A stretch of DNA of 64,000 bases from Antitrichia curtipendula (GCA_951230915.1 OX579639.1:3348001-3412000), one strand, 5' to 3'. Shown: positions 36,026-47,010, numbered from the stretch's first letter. Notes: generated by a model from the letters alone, not told the origin. Program-made: numbers and translations.

Positions 36026-36399
36026 AGCATGATGGATGGATGAGAGAGATGAGAGTTGCAACCCACTTTGGATGGATGGAGGGATGAGACTAGGAATTCC
36101 TATTTATTCTATATAAAACTCTCAATCTCTTCAAAGATTCTCAAGATTTACTGTATATTGAATGTGCAATTACAAAGTGTACAATTAGAGAGGTTTGATT
36201 GCAGATAATTGTAATGTCTCATGCATTGCGGGATGCAGCGCATAATTATGTGCTGAATAATGTTGCTATTTTGGAGCCACTTGTCAAGTAAGTTGTACTA
36301 GCTTCTTCTTCCACTTGTAGAATCCATTTAATAAAACAGGGATAGGTTGCAATATATTGATATGAAATTAGTGTGAATAACAAACTACTGACTACCATG

Positions 36400-36540
36400 C
36401 ATTTGAAAAGCAACTAAAATGCAACTGAAAAGCAATTGCCATGCAACTACCATGCAACTAAAATGCAATTAAAGTGCAACTACAATGCAACTGAAATGCA
36501 ACTAAACAGCAAGGGAACTGCAACTAACATGCAAGTATTG
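36400..36540. repeat. Internal GCAACT repeat cluster in the CACTA element
   Basis: Repeated gcaactaaaatgcaactgaaa-type units just upstream of the transposase remnant. Confidence 0.8.
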
Positions 36541-36619
36541 TCATTTCAAAATTAATGTCTGAGGTAGGTGGATGGAATTGACCATCTATAGTATTTGCTA
36601 CTAGGAAATCTTTACATTT

Positions 36620-37369
36620 ATGATTTTGAACTTCTATCTTGTGTGTGCAGGAAGTGAAATTGATCCAAGCACAACACCACTTGATGCATGGATAAGAACA
36701 GCTCTTTGCAATAGTAGTGCTGATGCTTACACTCCGGAGGACAGAGATAGGATGTTATTATCCAACAGACCATCGCAGAAGACACTTCGATATTCTCGTA
36801 TGAGAGCTTTTGGAAATCACTTCAGGGTTGAAGATAACTCTTCTAACCAATTGCAAACATATGATTGCGGTGTTGCATCTGTATTCGAAATTCCAGCTCC
36901 TGATCTTTGAGACGTGTCCGTGCACTACGTCGGAGTATTGAAAGATATATTCAAACTAGATTATGGATGTCTTAGCAATCCCGTGATACTATTGTGGTGT
37001 GAATGGGTGAAAAAATCAGATAATCGAGGAAATCCAACATACATTAGGGATAATGATGGTTTCCTTGTAGTGAACTTTTGTCACAAAATGCGGAAGATGC
37101 TTGATCCTTTTATTTTTCCAAGCCAAGCAACCCAAGTGTCCTTTGCATCTGATGTGCTTAGGAAAGAAGATTGGAAAGTAGTATTACACAAGCAACCTCG
37201 TGCTCGACGAGAATTTGTAGACACATTAGATGTATTCGTTAGCACCACTGTTCAAACTTCTGGTCTCGCTGCCCCAGAGAATGTGCCTCCTCTACCTACT
37301 GTCCCGTCTCTGGTTGGAGCTATAGAGTTATCTGTAGAGGACAATCTCTTGGCATCTGCAAGATATTAA
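36620..37369 (+). pseudogene. C-terminal remnant of CACTA transposase (TNP2/DUF4216-like)
   Basis: Two frames in the same register, 36620-36910 and 36914-37369, are separated by a TGA at 36908-36910. The second contains YVGVLKDIFKLDYG, VILLWCEWV, FLVVNFCH, PFIFPSQATQVSF and WKVVLHKQPR, the pattern of the conserved C-terminal region (DUF4216) of plant TNP2-type transposases. The first carries TYDCGVASV just before the stop. The N-terminal zinc finger and the catalytic part are missing from the whole 5.6-kb element. This element therefore could not mobilise itself. Confidence 0.8.
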
Positions 37370-37419
37370 GAGCATTCATGGAAAATATTCATTTTCTAAA
37401 CAAACTCTAATTGTTTCTT

Positions 37420-38330
37420 AGTTGCGTTCTAGCTGTTCTATAGTTGCATGTTAGTTATTTTGTAGTTGCATGGCAGTTGTTCTATACATGCATGCTAGTT
37501 GTTCTGTAGAAGGATGTCAATTGTTCTATAGTTGCATGCTAGTTGTTCTCTAGTTGCATACGAGTCACTCTATAGTTGCATGAGAGTCAAATATTAGTTG
37601 CATGCTAGTCATTTTGTAGTTGCATGTTGGTTGTTCTTTCTAGTTGCATTCTAGTCCTTCTTTAGTTGAAATCCAATCAGTTTATAGTCCAATCCTAGCA
37701 TACACGTGTCCACATCAGCAACTATGGTGAATGTCGAATGTCTAAAACCTCACAGTCACTTCTCTAGTTGCATACGAGTCACTGTATAGTTGCATGCGAG
37801 TCATTTTATAGTTGCATGTTGGTTGTTCTTTCTAGTTGCATTCTAGTCCTTCTTTAGTTGAAATCCAATCAGTTTATAGTCCAATCCTAGCGTACACGTG
37901 TCCACATCAGCAACTATGGTGAATGTCGGATGTCTAAAACCTCACAGTCACTTCTCTAGTTGCATACGAGTCACTGTATAGTTGCATGAGAGTCAATTTC
38001 TAGTTGCATGATAGTTATTCTCTAGTTGCATGTCGGTTGTTCTTTCCAGTTGCATTCTAGTCCTTCTTTAGTTGAATTCGAATCAGTTTTTAGTCGAACC
38101 CTAGCGTACAGTTGTCCACATCAGCAACTACGATGAATGTTGGATGTAAAATACCTCACAGTAAATTCTCAGTTACACTTCCGTAACCCTACTTTTCATT
38201 CTACGACTACTTAGCGACTATAACAGCATAGTCGTAAAATTTGGTGCAAATACAGAAGGATGTAGTCGCAAAGTAGTTGAATATGACACGTAGTTGCATT
38301 TGAGTCGGTTGTGAAAGACCGCTTTTTCTT
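37420..38330. repeat. Right subterminal repeat array of the CACTA element
   Basis: Inverse AGTTGCAT motifs recur every 15-25 bases. Superimposed is a larger tandem unit of roughly 190-215 bp (ctagtccttctttagttgaa..acacgtgtccacatcagcaac), present three times starting near 37651, 37843 and 38057. Confidence 0.85.
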
Positions 38331-39224
38331 CCAGTGAGAGGTGTACAAGTGGTTTGCCCAACTTCGTCTGGTTTTTCGAGGCAACCCTGACACTTATAAT
38401 TCTGACGAGGACAAAGTAGCGTATGCTCTCTCCTACTTAACAGGGGCGGCCCAGAACTGGGCTATGCCCATCCTTCAAGCCTTGGATGAGGGGAGACCTC
38501 ATGATTTATTGCACAATTACGAGGCCTTCCGGGGAGCTATTGTAGTTGTTTACGGCGAGATAGACCGACGAGGCAATGCTGAGGACCGCCTTGCAAACAT
38601 TCGACAAACTGGCTCCGTGGCTACTTATATTTCGACATTCAACGAACATACGGCCTAAGTAGAGTGGAATGAGCCAAGTCTCGTAGCTCGGTTTCGGACT
38701 GGCTTAAAGGACGATCTTCTCGACTCAATAGCAACCGCCGAGACTCAGCCTCGCACTCTCCAGGAATGGATGTCTATGGCTTCAAGAATTGACGATCGAC
38801 TATGGACGCGGCAACAACACCGGCGGCCTATGGGATCTATTTCGGCACCACGAGAATATGCTGCACGATCCCAGCCACCTTCGACTTCAACCGGTCCCAC
38901 TTCCATGGAATTAGATGCCACGTATACCGCATCCACGGCTCTTGCTAAAACGGCGGCTGACAGATTGGAGTATCAACGTCAAGGAAGGTGCTGGGGGTGC
39001 GGAAAGATGGGCCACATACGCTCACGGTGTCCTACTAATCCTTCCAAGCCCCTTACGTTGGCTGCTATTGGAAATGAAGGCTCGGGAAAAGGAGCAGCCC
39101 GGGACTAACCACTTGGGGGCAGTACCCGGGTGCTAATAAGGAGGCACCTAATACACCTCTATGCCCAGACTCAAATGACTCTACTACATGTAACTACTCT
39201 TATATAAATAAAGGAAATTATATT

Positions 39225-39836
39225 TTGGCTTTATGTATCCATGCTACCATAGATATGGAGAGACATCTGACAATGAATGTGCATATGAATAAATTGTCGG
39301 CCGTGGCGCTCGTGGATTCCGGTGCAACGGGAGTGTTCATGCACCTCGACTTTGCCAAGCGATGTAATGCTACCATCAGGTTGAAAGCTACCCCGCAGGA
39401 GGTCCGCGTCATTGACGGCCGAATTATCAGTTCTGGACTCATCATTCACGAAGCAACCGTGGACCTGACCGTAGATGGTCATCAGGAGAAGCTACTTGCC
39501 GATATTACCAACACGGGGCGATACAACTATATCCTAGGCACCCCTTGGCTTGTCCGCCATGATCCAACCATCCGGTGGTCTCAGCGAAAGGTGCTGTTCG
39601 ACTCTCTTTATTGCCAACATACGTGTTTCGGTGGCTTACTCCAGGAGGAAGGCCACGAGGAGAAACCAACAATTTACCAACCACGACCGACTGCCCCCAC
39701 CTGGGTGTCGGCGATGGTATTCCATCAGTTAACGCGGGAAGCAGCAATTTATTGCCTGGAGATTTCTGAGGTGACCTCTGTCGAGCCCGCACCTATTCCG
39801 ACGGAGTATGCGGACTTAAATAATGCTTTTCAGTGA
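39225..39836 (+). pseudogene. Gypsy protease region of pol
   Basis: A 203-codon frame with ALVDSGATGVFM, the retroviral-type aspartic protease active site (DSGA), near residue 32, and GTPWLVRHDPTI further on. It ends at a TGA where the continuing coding sequence lies one frame away at 39823, so a one-base frameshift near 39830 separates it from the reverse transcriptase. Confidence 0.85.
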
Positions 39837-40923
39837 AGAGGCGGCTAACGAGCTTCCAGACCATGGCCCCGCGGACATGAAGATAGACTTCAAGGAGGGC
39901 CAGGAGCCTCGTAATACGGGATTGTGCCCTATGTCACCGGTTGAGTTGGAGGAGCTTCGACGCTATCTCGAGGAAAACTTGGGCAAAGGGTGGATCCGAC
40001 AGTCCAAGTCCCCCGTGTCTGCTCCTATTGTTTTCGCCAGGAAGAAGGACGGCTCTATACGATTTTGCGTAGACTATCGCAACCTCAACAATGTCACGGT
40101 GCGAAACTGTTACTCATTGCCCTTGATTCCCAAGCTCGCAGATCGCTTGACGGGTGCAAGTATATTTTCAAAGTTGGATGTTCGCCAAGCTTATCATAGA
40201 ATCCGCATGGCTCCTGGGCATGAATTCAAGACGGCTTTTAAAACTCGTTATAGGCTATATGAGTATTTGGTCATGCCATTTGGGTTAACCAATGCCCCAG
40301 CACAATTCCAAGCTCACATGCAAAATATTTTCAGCGACCTATTAGACATCTCAGTGGTGGTTTACTTGGATGATATACTTATTTTTTCTGCCAATTTAGA
40401 GGCTCACCAAGCCGTAGTTCGTGAGGGCTTGAAGAGATTATACAAGCATGGCCTTTATGCAAAGGCCGCCAAGTGTGAATTTCATAAAGACTCAGTTGAA
40501 TTTTTGGGCATGACAGTATCTGCTAGCGGTCTTCAGATGTGTCAAGACAAAGTTCAAGTTATTAAGGATTGGCCGACTCCAACAACAGTGAAAGAACTCC
40601 AAGCGTTTCTTGGTTTTACAAATTTTTACAGACGCTTTATAGTGGACTATTCACACGTTGTAGTTCCCCTGACAAACTTAACACAAAAAGGCCAGCGCTT
40701 TCAGTGGACCCCTACAGCCGATGCTGCTTTCACAGATCTTCGGTCCCGGTTCCTCAAGGCCCCGGTATTAATCCACCCCAACTTCGAGCAACCATTTGTG
40801 GTAGAAACAGACGCTTCCGACACAGCCACTGGGGGCATCCTGTCTCAAAGGGGTGACGATGGACATCTTCATCCATGTGCATATCGGAGCTCTAAGATGA
40901 ACCCAGCTGAAAAAAAACTATGA
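39823..40923 (+). pseudogene. Gypsy reverse transcriptase region of pol
   Basis: A 366-codon frame with the usual series SAPIVFARKKDG, FCVDYRNLN, FSKLDVRQAYH, LVMPFGLTNAPAQF, the catalytic VVYLDDILIFS, and VEFLGMTVSASG, then the start of RNase H (VVETDASDTATGGIL). It stops at 40923 just after a run of eight A (40910-40917). The RNase H reading continues in another frame from about 40918, so the A-run marks a frameshift. Confidence 0.92.
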
Positions 40924-42547
40924 CATTTACGACAAGGAACTCTTGAGCATTGTGCTAGCATTCCAAGATTGGCGCGTTTACCTAGAGGGCTCCCCCCACC
41001 AGATTCGTGTCATTTCCGATCATAAAAACTTAGAACAATTTCTATTTACGAAACACCTCAACAGGCGTCAAGCTCGTTGGTCTGAGATGCTTTCGGCCTT
41101 TGATTTGGCCATTCACCACCGGCCAGGATCTTTGAATGGAAGGGCAGATGTATTATCTCGACGCGTAGATGTCACGGATGGGACAGATGAAAAGCCTCGG
41201 CCTTTCCTACGCCTAGCTTACTTGGAAAAACTTGAGCCGGTGTGGACCGACGCGTGCATCTTTACTCAGATAAAGGCAAGCCTGAGAGAGGACTCCAAGC
41301 TTAGGCCAATATTGGCATTCTTTGAAAGCAACCCGGAAGCAGCACCTGCAGACATTCGCCGTCGATTTCAGGCTTACACATGGGAGGACGACCTTCTCCG
41401 TTTTGAAGGGGCGGTTTTTGTTCCCGACCATGAGGAACTCCGCCGTCAAATTTTGCGCTCTCGCCACGACGCCCCTACTGCAGGCCACCAAGGACGTGCA
41501 AAGACCCTCGAGCTGGTGTCTCGGGATTTTTATTGGCCAACATTGTGCCGTTACGTTCACCGCTACGTCGATGGCTATGACACTTGCCAATGTTCCAAGC
41601 CCACCCACCATGCTCGCTACGGGCTTTTGCAACCTATTCCCGCCGCCGCCGCTCCTTGGAAAAAAGTAACAGTGGATTTTATTGTTAAACTTCCTATGAG
41701 CAGTGGTTATGATTCTATATTAGTGGCGGTGGACAAAAATACCAAGCTGGCTCATTTTATTCCTACGACAGAAACCATTGGTGCTAATGGCACAGCGTCA
41801 CTATATTTACAACACATATGGAAACTTCACGGTACTCCCCAAAACATTATTTCTGACCGATGGGCTGTTTTTGTCTCAAAGTTCATGCGCCGCTTATGTC
41901 AACTACTATGTATTAATCCTTCTACAACTACGGCGTTCCATCCTCAATCCAACGGGCAAACAGAAAGAATAAACCAGATTTTGGAACAATATTTGCATAT
42001 GTTCACTACTCGAAGTCAGGATGACTGGGCCGACTTGCTTCCGTTAGCGGAATTTGCATATAATAACTCCACTCATTCATCGACCGGCTTCTCCCCGTTT
42101 TATGCAACATACGGATATCATCCTGTATTATCTTTCACTACTCCGACCTCGACCACCGTTCTGGCAGCAGAGGACCGCATAAGGCACCTTCAAGAGGTGC
42201 ACAATGAGGTGAAGACTATGATTGACCTTGCAGGTGTGCGAGCCCAACGCTATTACAACCAAGGAGTACAGATTCAACCCACATTCCAAGTTGGTGAGAA
42301 GGTATTCCTACGACATGAGAATATTTCAACTACAGCTCCTTCCAAGAAATTGGCATCACGATTCCTCGGCCCATTTCCAATTATTGCCAGGCTTTCCGAC
42401 TTGGTTTACAAGCTTAAACTCCCCAACACCCTCCGAATTCATGATGTGTTTCACGTTAATCTTCTACAAGGGCACCACGAGGACACCATCGAGGGGCGGC
42501 GTCGACAACCTCCTCCGCCGATTATTACGGCCGACGGGGATGTTTAG
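40924..42547 (+). pseudogene. Gypsy RNase H and integrase region of pol
   Basis: The open frame continues with the RNase H end (YLEGSPHQIRVISDHKNLE; LNGRADVLSRR). An HHCC zinc finger follows (RHDAPTAGHQG..CQCSK). The integrase core has VDFIVKLP, the SDR segment (SDRWAVFVS, Trp where Gly is usual) and FHPQSNGQTERINQ with the catalytic Glu. A C-terminal integrase part ends IHDVFHVNLL. An in-frame TAG at 42545-42547 cuts it from the chromodomain. Confidence 0.9.
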
Positions 42548-42720
42548 TGGGAGGTCCATGCTGTCTTGGACTCTCGGGTGCACGGCCGGTGGCGGAAGCT
42601 ACAGTATTTAATCAGTTGGGAAGGATATGGACCCGAGGAAAACTCTTGGGAACCAGTGGAGAATCTGTAGAATGCGGCTGACGCGGTTCGAGATTTCCAT
42701 TGCCGGCACCCGGATGCGGT
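42548..42720 (+). pseudogene. Chromodomain at the end of gypsy pol
   Basis: Reading on past the TAG, the same frame gives [34 protein letters not shown], a chromodomain with its conserved aromatic residues and the WEP motif. A second TAG at 42668-42670 follows. Chromodomains target integration of chromoviruses to certain chromatin. Two stops imply that it is no longer made as part of integrase. Confidence 0.85.
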
Positions 42721-42777
42721 AGGATCAACCTCGCTTAGGAGGAGGGCCCGCGCCCTTAGACCTTACGGGGGGAATAA

Positions 42778-42971
42778 TGTTACGAGTAGACACTTGTCTG
42801 GACTTACTAGTGCTTAGCAAGGAGGTAGTTAGAACGGTTATGGTGTCTTCCTTATAGCAAGTGAGAGGAGGCCTTTCCTCTCACTTGTCATCTTGTTTAC
42901 TTATGAATATTATTAATATGAGAAACCTTGGTTCATGATGTAAGAGTGTCGACATGAATGGATCCCTAACA
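42778..42971 (+). repeat. Right LTR of the gypsy element
   Basis: 194 bp, TGTTACGAGTAGACACTTG..GGATCCCTAACA, nearly identical to the left LTR. It is preceded by the polypurine tract and followed by the target-site copy GATTT. Confidence 0.95.
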
Positions 42972-43136
42972 GATTTGTTCCCACAATAACCAACAACAAA
43001 GGCGTGATGACATGAACATTTTGGGAATTACCAACAAGATATTACCCCAAGGTTCATTGCATTTAAGGCTTGTCTCTAAGAATAGCAAACAAACAAAAAA
43101 ATTACAATTGTCAATGTTCAACAAATAAATTAGGGT

Positions 43137-44078
43137 TTAACCCCTAAAGGCCCAAGGCCTTTTTTCTGCCAAAAAACACCCAAAACTGCCACTTTTTTAG
43201 CAAAGAGTGAAAAAAATTAAAAATGTCTTTTTTGCACATCTAACCGTAGGATCTTACACCTAACTAGTATGAGAATGTGTGAAAAAAAATTCAGAATTCT
43301 TGACCGCACAGATTGCAAGATATCTACGTTTAAAGTGAAAAAAACAAATTTTTCAGCACATTGTGGGACTGGATTTTTTGACTTCGAACATTTTTAACTT
43401 AAAATTTTTGCACTACAGAGTTTTGAGCTTTAAATCTTTATAGTGGAGAATTGAGTTGAGAGTCTACTTAAAAATAATAAAATAAAAAAAACATAATTTT
43501 CATTATTAAAAAAATTGTTAAGGAGAAATAGGTACAAGATAGAAGGAAAATCTAAAGTATTAATATATTTTAGATGGAATTAAAATGCACTAATCCCTAT
43601 GGTAAGATTGTTCTAGCAAGTAAACTAAACCATGAAAAAAAAAAAAAATTGAAAAATTTGAAAAATTGCATTTAGAAATGAATCCTACAAGTTATTTTTT
43701 TCAAAAAGATGCTCTAACTGCCCGAAAAACAAGAATGTCCATAACTTTCTCATAACAAATCCAAATGAAATGAATCAAAGCTTTATAGATAGACAAAAAT
43801 ATAATCTATGAGAAGAAAATACTACAAGAAAATAAAAAATAAAAAAGTGCAATTTTTTTTTGCTGCCCGTGCTGCCCCCCGTCCCCTGTTTTGAGCTTAT
43901 TTGGTCATAACTTTTGTTACCAGGCACCGGTTGTGAAAAAAATTGTATTCCCATGTAGATAATCAGCTTTTCTACCTCCAAAAAAAGTTTCAAAAAATCA
44001 GAAAAAAACTGCAGCCCGTAGGTACCTGCCCAAAAATGCGTTTGTCCCCCGAAGGGACAATGGGCTTTTAGAGGTTAA
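43137..44078. mobile_element. TTAA-flanked element, family B, full copy (942 bp)
   Basis: TTAA (43137-43140) then CCCCTAAAGGCCC; the right end is GGGCTTTTAGAGG then TTAA (44075-44078). Internal landmarks: taaccgtaggatcttacacc, gctgcccgtgctgccccccg, and ttgtcccccgaagggacaatgg near the right end. No coding capacity. Confidence 0.75.
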
Positions 44079-44630
44079 CTGTGGAGAAGAGCCTAAGCGC
44101 TTGAAAACATCCTTAGCAAATGCTTTGCAAGAATCTATCTTGCATAAATCAAAGAATTTAACCTCTAACAATGAAACATGTACATATGCCTTTAAATTTT
44201 CCTTATAAATCATTACTTTGGTCCTCAAAGCCAACATAAGAGGACCAGACTTGTATCTCTGCATTATTCTATAATATTCACAATATAGGTTTGCTTTCAG
44301 TAATATAATTCTTTCAAAGTAACATTATAGGCTTTGCATCCCAACATGTGAAGGCTAGCAGTGCATCTCCAGGAGAAAGGACAAGTAGGCTAGTGTACAA
44401 ATATAAGGATTGTAAAGATTAATATTATTCTTTTGACGCACAAGGGTTGGAGTTCCGCCACTACATTGAAATTGGTAAATAGAGTTGGGTGATAATTAGT
44501 GTTGTTCCCTATTTTTACCTCCAATACTATTTTCCAACTTATGTGAAAATAGTGTAAGGGCACTTAACTCTTGCTGTCAAACTCTGATCCTTTTTTAGGA
44601 AACTCTAACATTAAATGTATTTTTGGGGGG

Positions 44631-45027
44631 TGTGGAGGGCCGTTTCGGCATAGTTGTCACATTGAACAAGTTACTATTCATTTTATGTCTTGTAGGACGA
44701 GTTACTATTCATCAAATGTACTTGAGAAGTACATTTGATGAATAGTAACTCGTCCTACAAGACATAAAATGAATAGTAACTTGTTCAATGTGACAACTAT
44801 GCGTTTTGGGCCTGTTCCCGGTGTTGTTCCCCTGGCAGTAAAAGAACGTCTGCTGTCAGAAATTTTAAGAAAAAAATAAAAAAATAAAATGAACAAAAAA
44901 ATAAAATAAAATTGAATTTTTTTTATATGACGTGGCAGTTTCTTTGCCACGTCTCGCAGCTGCTGCGGCGTAGTTCCAGACAGTTCGAAATTCTGGAAAC
45001 CCTGGGGAACACGCAGGGCCCTCCACA
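44631..45027. mobile_element. Small element, family E, copy 2, carrying a hairpin insertion
   Basis: The ends TGTGGAGGGC and GCCCTCCACA are a perfect 10-bp inverted repeat. Without the insertion at 44649-44801, the remainder aligns as the reverse complement of the copy at 6110-6373 (gttcccggtgttgttcccc..; gacgtggcag; agttccagacagt). Confidence 0.7.
44649..44801. mobile_element. Perfect palindromic hairpin insertion (75-bp arms, 3-bp loop)
   Basis: The left arm 44649-44723 and right arm 44727-44801 are exact reverse complements around the triplet gag. The flanks CGTTTCGG (44641-44648) and CGTTTTGG (44802-44809) look like an 8-bp target duplication with one change. The related family E copy lacks the insertion at the same place. 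Any transcript would form a 75-bp duplex. Confidence 0.9.
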
Positions 45028-46034
45028 TGGGCTAAATTACATGTAATATTTCTGCCTCCCGTAGTCAAAAATTTTACTATAAAGCTAAAATAGTGTTAGA
45101 ATGGGTAAATAATGTTCTAACACTAACCTTGCAAATCACAATTAGTGTTATTGATGACAACTAGTGTAGCCAACGCTATTTACCAATTTTAGTGTACTCC
45201 TCTCCAATCTATGAACATATCCAAGAAGTCCATTCTCACCTTCAGCTACATATTCTAACAACTGTGCTGGTGACTGAATTCTTGGATGTTTTCAAGAGCT
45301 CGGGGCGCATGGGTATAGTGAACCATCAAGCGACAGATCCAAATGCGTTTCACGAGCCTGTCTTCTCTCTGGAAAACTATTGCATGAAACCTGGTTATGC
45401 AATGCATTTCCTCGAATAATCAAAGGTTTATACTTTCCGGCAATCCATGCCTGCACCTGGTAGGCGTTTTCATCACTCAATCGATACAACTGGGCCATTT
45501 CGGAATTGAAGACGTCTAAAAGCTGTGATTCTCACAAAGGCCGTGTGACTCACGGATCATGTTGAAGCCCGAGGAAGATTGGAATATAAGTTATTAGATC
45601 TCTGCAGTTATTTGAGTGCTAACAATGGAGCCTGCTCCTAGCTTGCTCAACTGGTTCTTCTTCCAGAACCTTCGAGAGAGCCGGTTCGTGACAAATGACT
45701 CTGCAGCAGCTGGTCTCTACTTTCTCCCCCATCTCCTGCCATGAGATGAAAGGCAAGGTCAAGTTGTGTTCTCTACCAAATTCTAGCTTATCAATCGCTA
45801 ATTAATCATGGGCCTCAAACTGTAATGCTCGGGTGGAAGTCTTGTAAATTTTTAATGTAATAACTCTGATAAATGCAAAATTGCGAACAAACGCTACAGG
45901 TCACAACCACCATAATAGCAGGTATATATATATGTATATACCATATAAACGACTTCGTGAAATGCATGCGCTAAAGCTATTGCTGAAACCTCCGATCAAA
46001 AAACAGCGCCCACGGCTATGTACGTACATACAAA

Positions 46035-46298
46035 ATGATGAGCCGATTGTTGTTGTTTTTGCTTTTGGCAGCAGTGGCAGTAGTGGTTCCTATTACCAAA
46101 TGCAAGGCAAGATTAATTAAGGAGACGGAGCAAAAGCATGACAATTTTTTTGTAAAAAGGAATGAATTTAGGACTTTCAATCTTCTCCAATCCAAACAAA
46201 ATAAAGAAATAAATGAAATCCAAATTTCGGTATTACAAAAGCAACCAGATGGAGGGCATATTTTAATGACGTCTTGTCAAGATCTGGTTAGAATCTGA
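46035..46298 (+). CDS. Possible small secreted protein, unknown
   Basis: An 87-codon frame opens with MMSRLLLFLLLAAVAVVVPI followed by TKCKA, a textbook-like signal peptide (hydrophobic core about residues 4-19). The rest is Lys/Glu/Asn-rich with no family match. No splice structure, promoter or homologue is visible, and AT-rich DNA can make such frames by chance. Confidence 0.2.
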   Translation: MMSRLLLFLLLAAVAVVVPITKCKARLIKETEQKHDNFFVKRNEFRTFNLLQSKQNKEINEIQISVLQKQPDGGHILMTSCQDLVRI

Positions 46299-47010
46299 GC
46301 AACAGATTTGTAGCTGAAGACTCGTTTGAGGATCATTGCAGTAGGGGTTCCCACCGAGGCTGCGAATAGAATCCATTCGAAGAAATTTTAGAGCCATTTG
46401 GTCTCAGAATTTTAGATTCATTTGGTCCCAAAAAAGACTTGACATCTGTCATTAATATAGAAGGAGGTCTTGGAGCACTCAAGCAGAATTCAGGAAATAT
46501 TTTGAACGTACAAGAGATGATTCAATAGAATAGTATTGACAGCATGTAGCAAATTTGTTGTATTTGAAAACTGGACTTCCGTGATGCTATTGTTCACAAG
46601 TGAGATCATCTGCAAGGCGGAATTATTCTGCAGATTCAAAGCTCGTGAAATGCAGACTCTGAGGAAGAAAAGGAGTGGACTATGTGAAATTAACGAAATT
46701 GACGTTCCAGATAGCTCAAAGTTGATCCTACAATGAGGTGTGATTCAATCTCTGAGTGAAAGTAAACCGTGATCTCGTGAAGAAGAAAAACTTCAAGATG
46801 GACAAACTCCAACGGGAGTCTACGGACTAACTTACAGAGCTCAGGATTGTGCAGCAGTCGTCCTCACGAGTGAATTAGGGTGACCACTAATCTTCACTCA
46901 GTATTCGCAATTTAATTTGCATAGTGCCGAACTACAGTGCATTGATTAAGAACACGCTGCATTCCCTCATTATCCATTTTCGCTTCCCGCCACAAGAACA
47001 GCAGAGACGG

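Larger units (their letters stand above)
32715..38336. mobile_element. CACTA (En/Spm) DNA transposon nested in gypsy gag, 5,622 bp
   Basis: The left end is CACTACAAGAAAA and the right end TTTTTCTTCCAGTG, the signature CACTA termini. AGA occurs on both sides (32712-32714 and 38337-38339), the 3-bp target duplication typical of this superfamily. Removing the element and one AGA restores the gag reading frame across the site. Both subterminal regions are full of GCAACT motifs, direct on the left and inverted on the right. It keeps a truncated transposase end but not the catalytic core, so it is non-autonomous. Confidence 0.95.
32431..39108 (+). pseudogene. Gypsy gag, split by the CACTA element and a stop codon
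   Basis: The first part runs from ATG 32431 to 32714 (MDQERLNTEG..KPDKFTGKKGG). The reading resumes after 38336 with EVYKWFAQLRLVFRGN and continues through LTGAAQNWA, the usual retrotransposon gag core. An in-frame TAA at 38656-38658 breaks it. The C-terminal part carries a zinc knuckle CWGCGKMGHIRSRC (CX2CX4HX4C) around 38990-39035 and ends at a TAA just before 39109. Gag would package the RNA in virus-like particles. Confidence 0.85.
31124..42971 (+). mobile_element. Ty3/gypsy chromovirus-type LTR retrotransposon, complete but inactive, with nested CACTA
   Basis: The element is bounded by 194-bp LTRs starting TGTTAC and ending CTAACA, and flanked by GATTT at 31119-31123 and 42972-42976, a 5-bp target duplication. 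Total 11,848 bp; without the CACTA insertion and its duplicated AGA it is about 6.2 kb. The internal order is gag, protease, reverse transcriptase, RNase H, integrase, chromodomain, which is the Ty3/gypsy order with the chromovirus hallmark. A G-rich polypurine tract (cggggggaataa) abuts the right LTR. It is inactive: stop codons in gag (38656) and before and in the chromodomain, frameshifts near 39830 and 40915, and the CACTA insertion. Confidence 0.95.
44462..45196. mobile_element. TA-flanked element, family F, host of two further insertions
   Basis: The left end TACATTGAAATTGGTAAATAG (44462 on) and right end CTATTTACCAATTTTAGTGTA (to 45196) are inverted repeats over about 27 bases with three mismatches. 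TA at each edge could be the duplicated target. The family E element at 44631-45027 sits inside it. Confidence 0.6.

Noticed and set aside
41213..41632. 139-codon minus-strand frame
   Set aside because: It is the shadow of the gypsy RNase H/integrase coding region on the plus strand.
45624..45746. Short frame starting MEPAPSLLNWFFF
   Set aside because: Forty codons only, no family resemblance and no support from splicing or neighbours.
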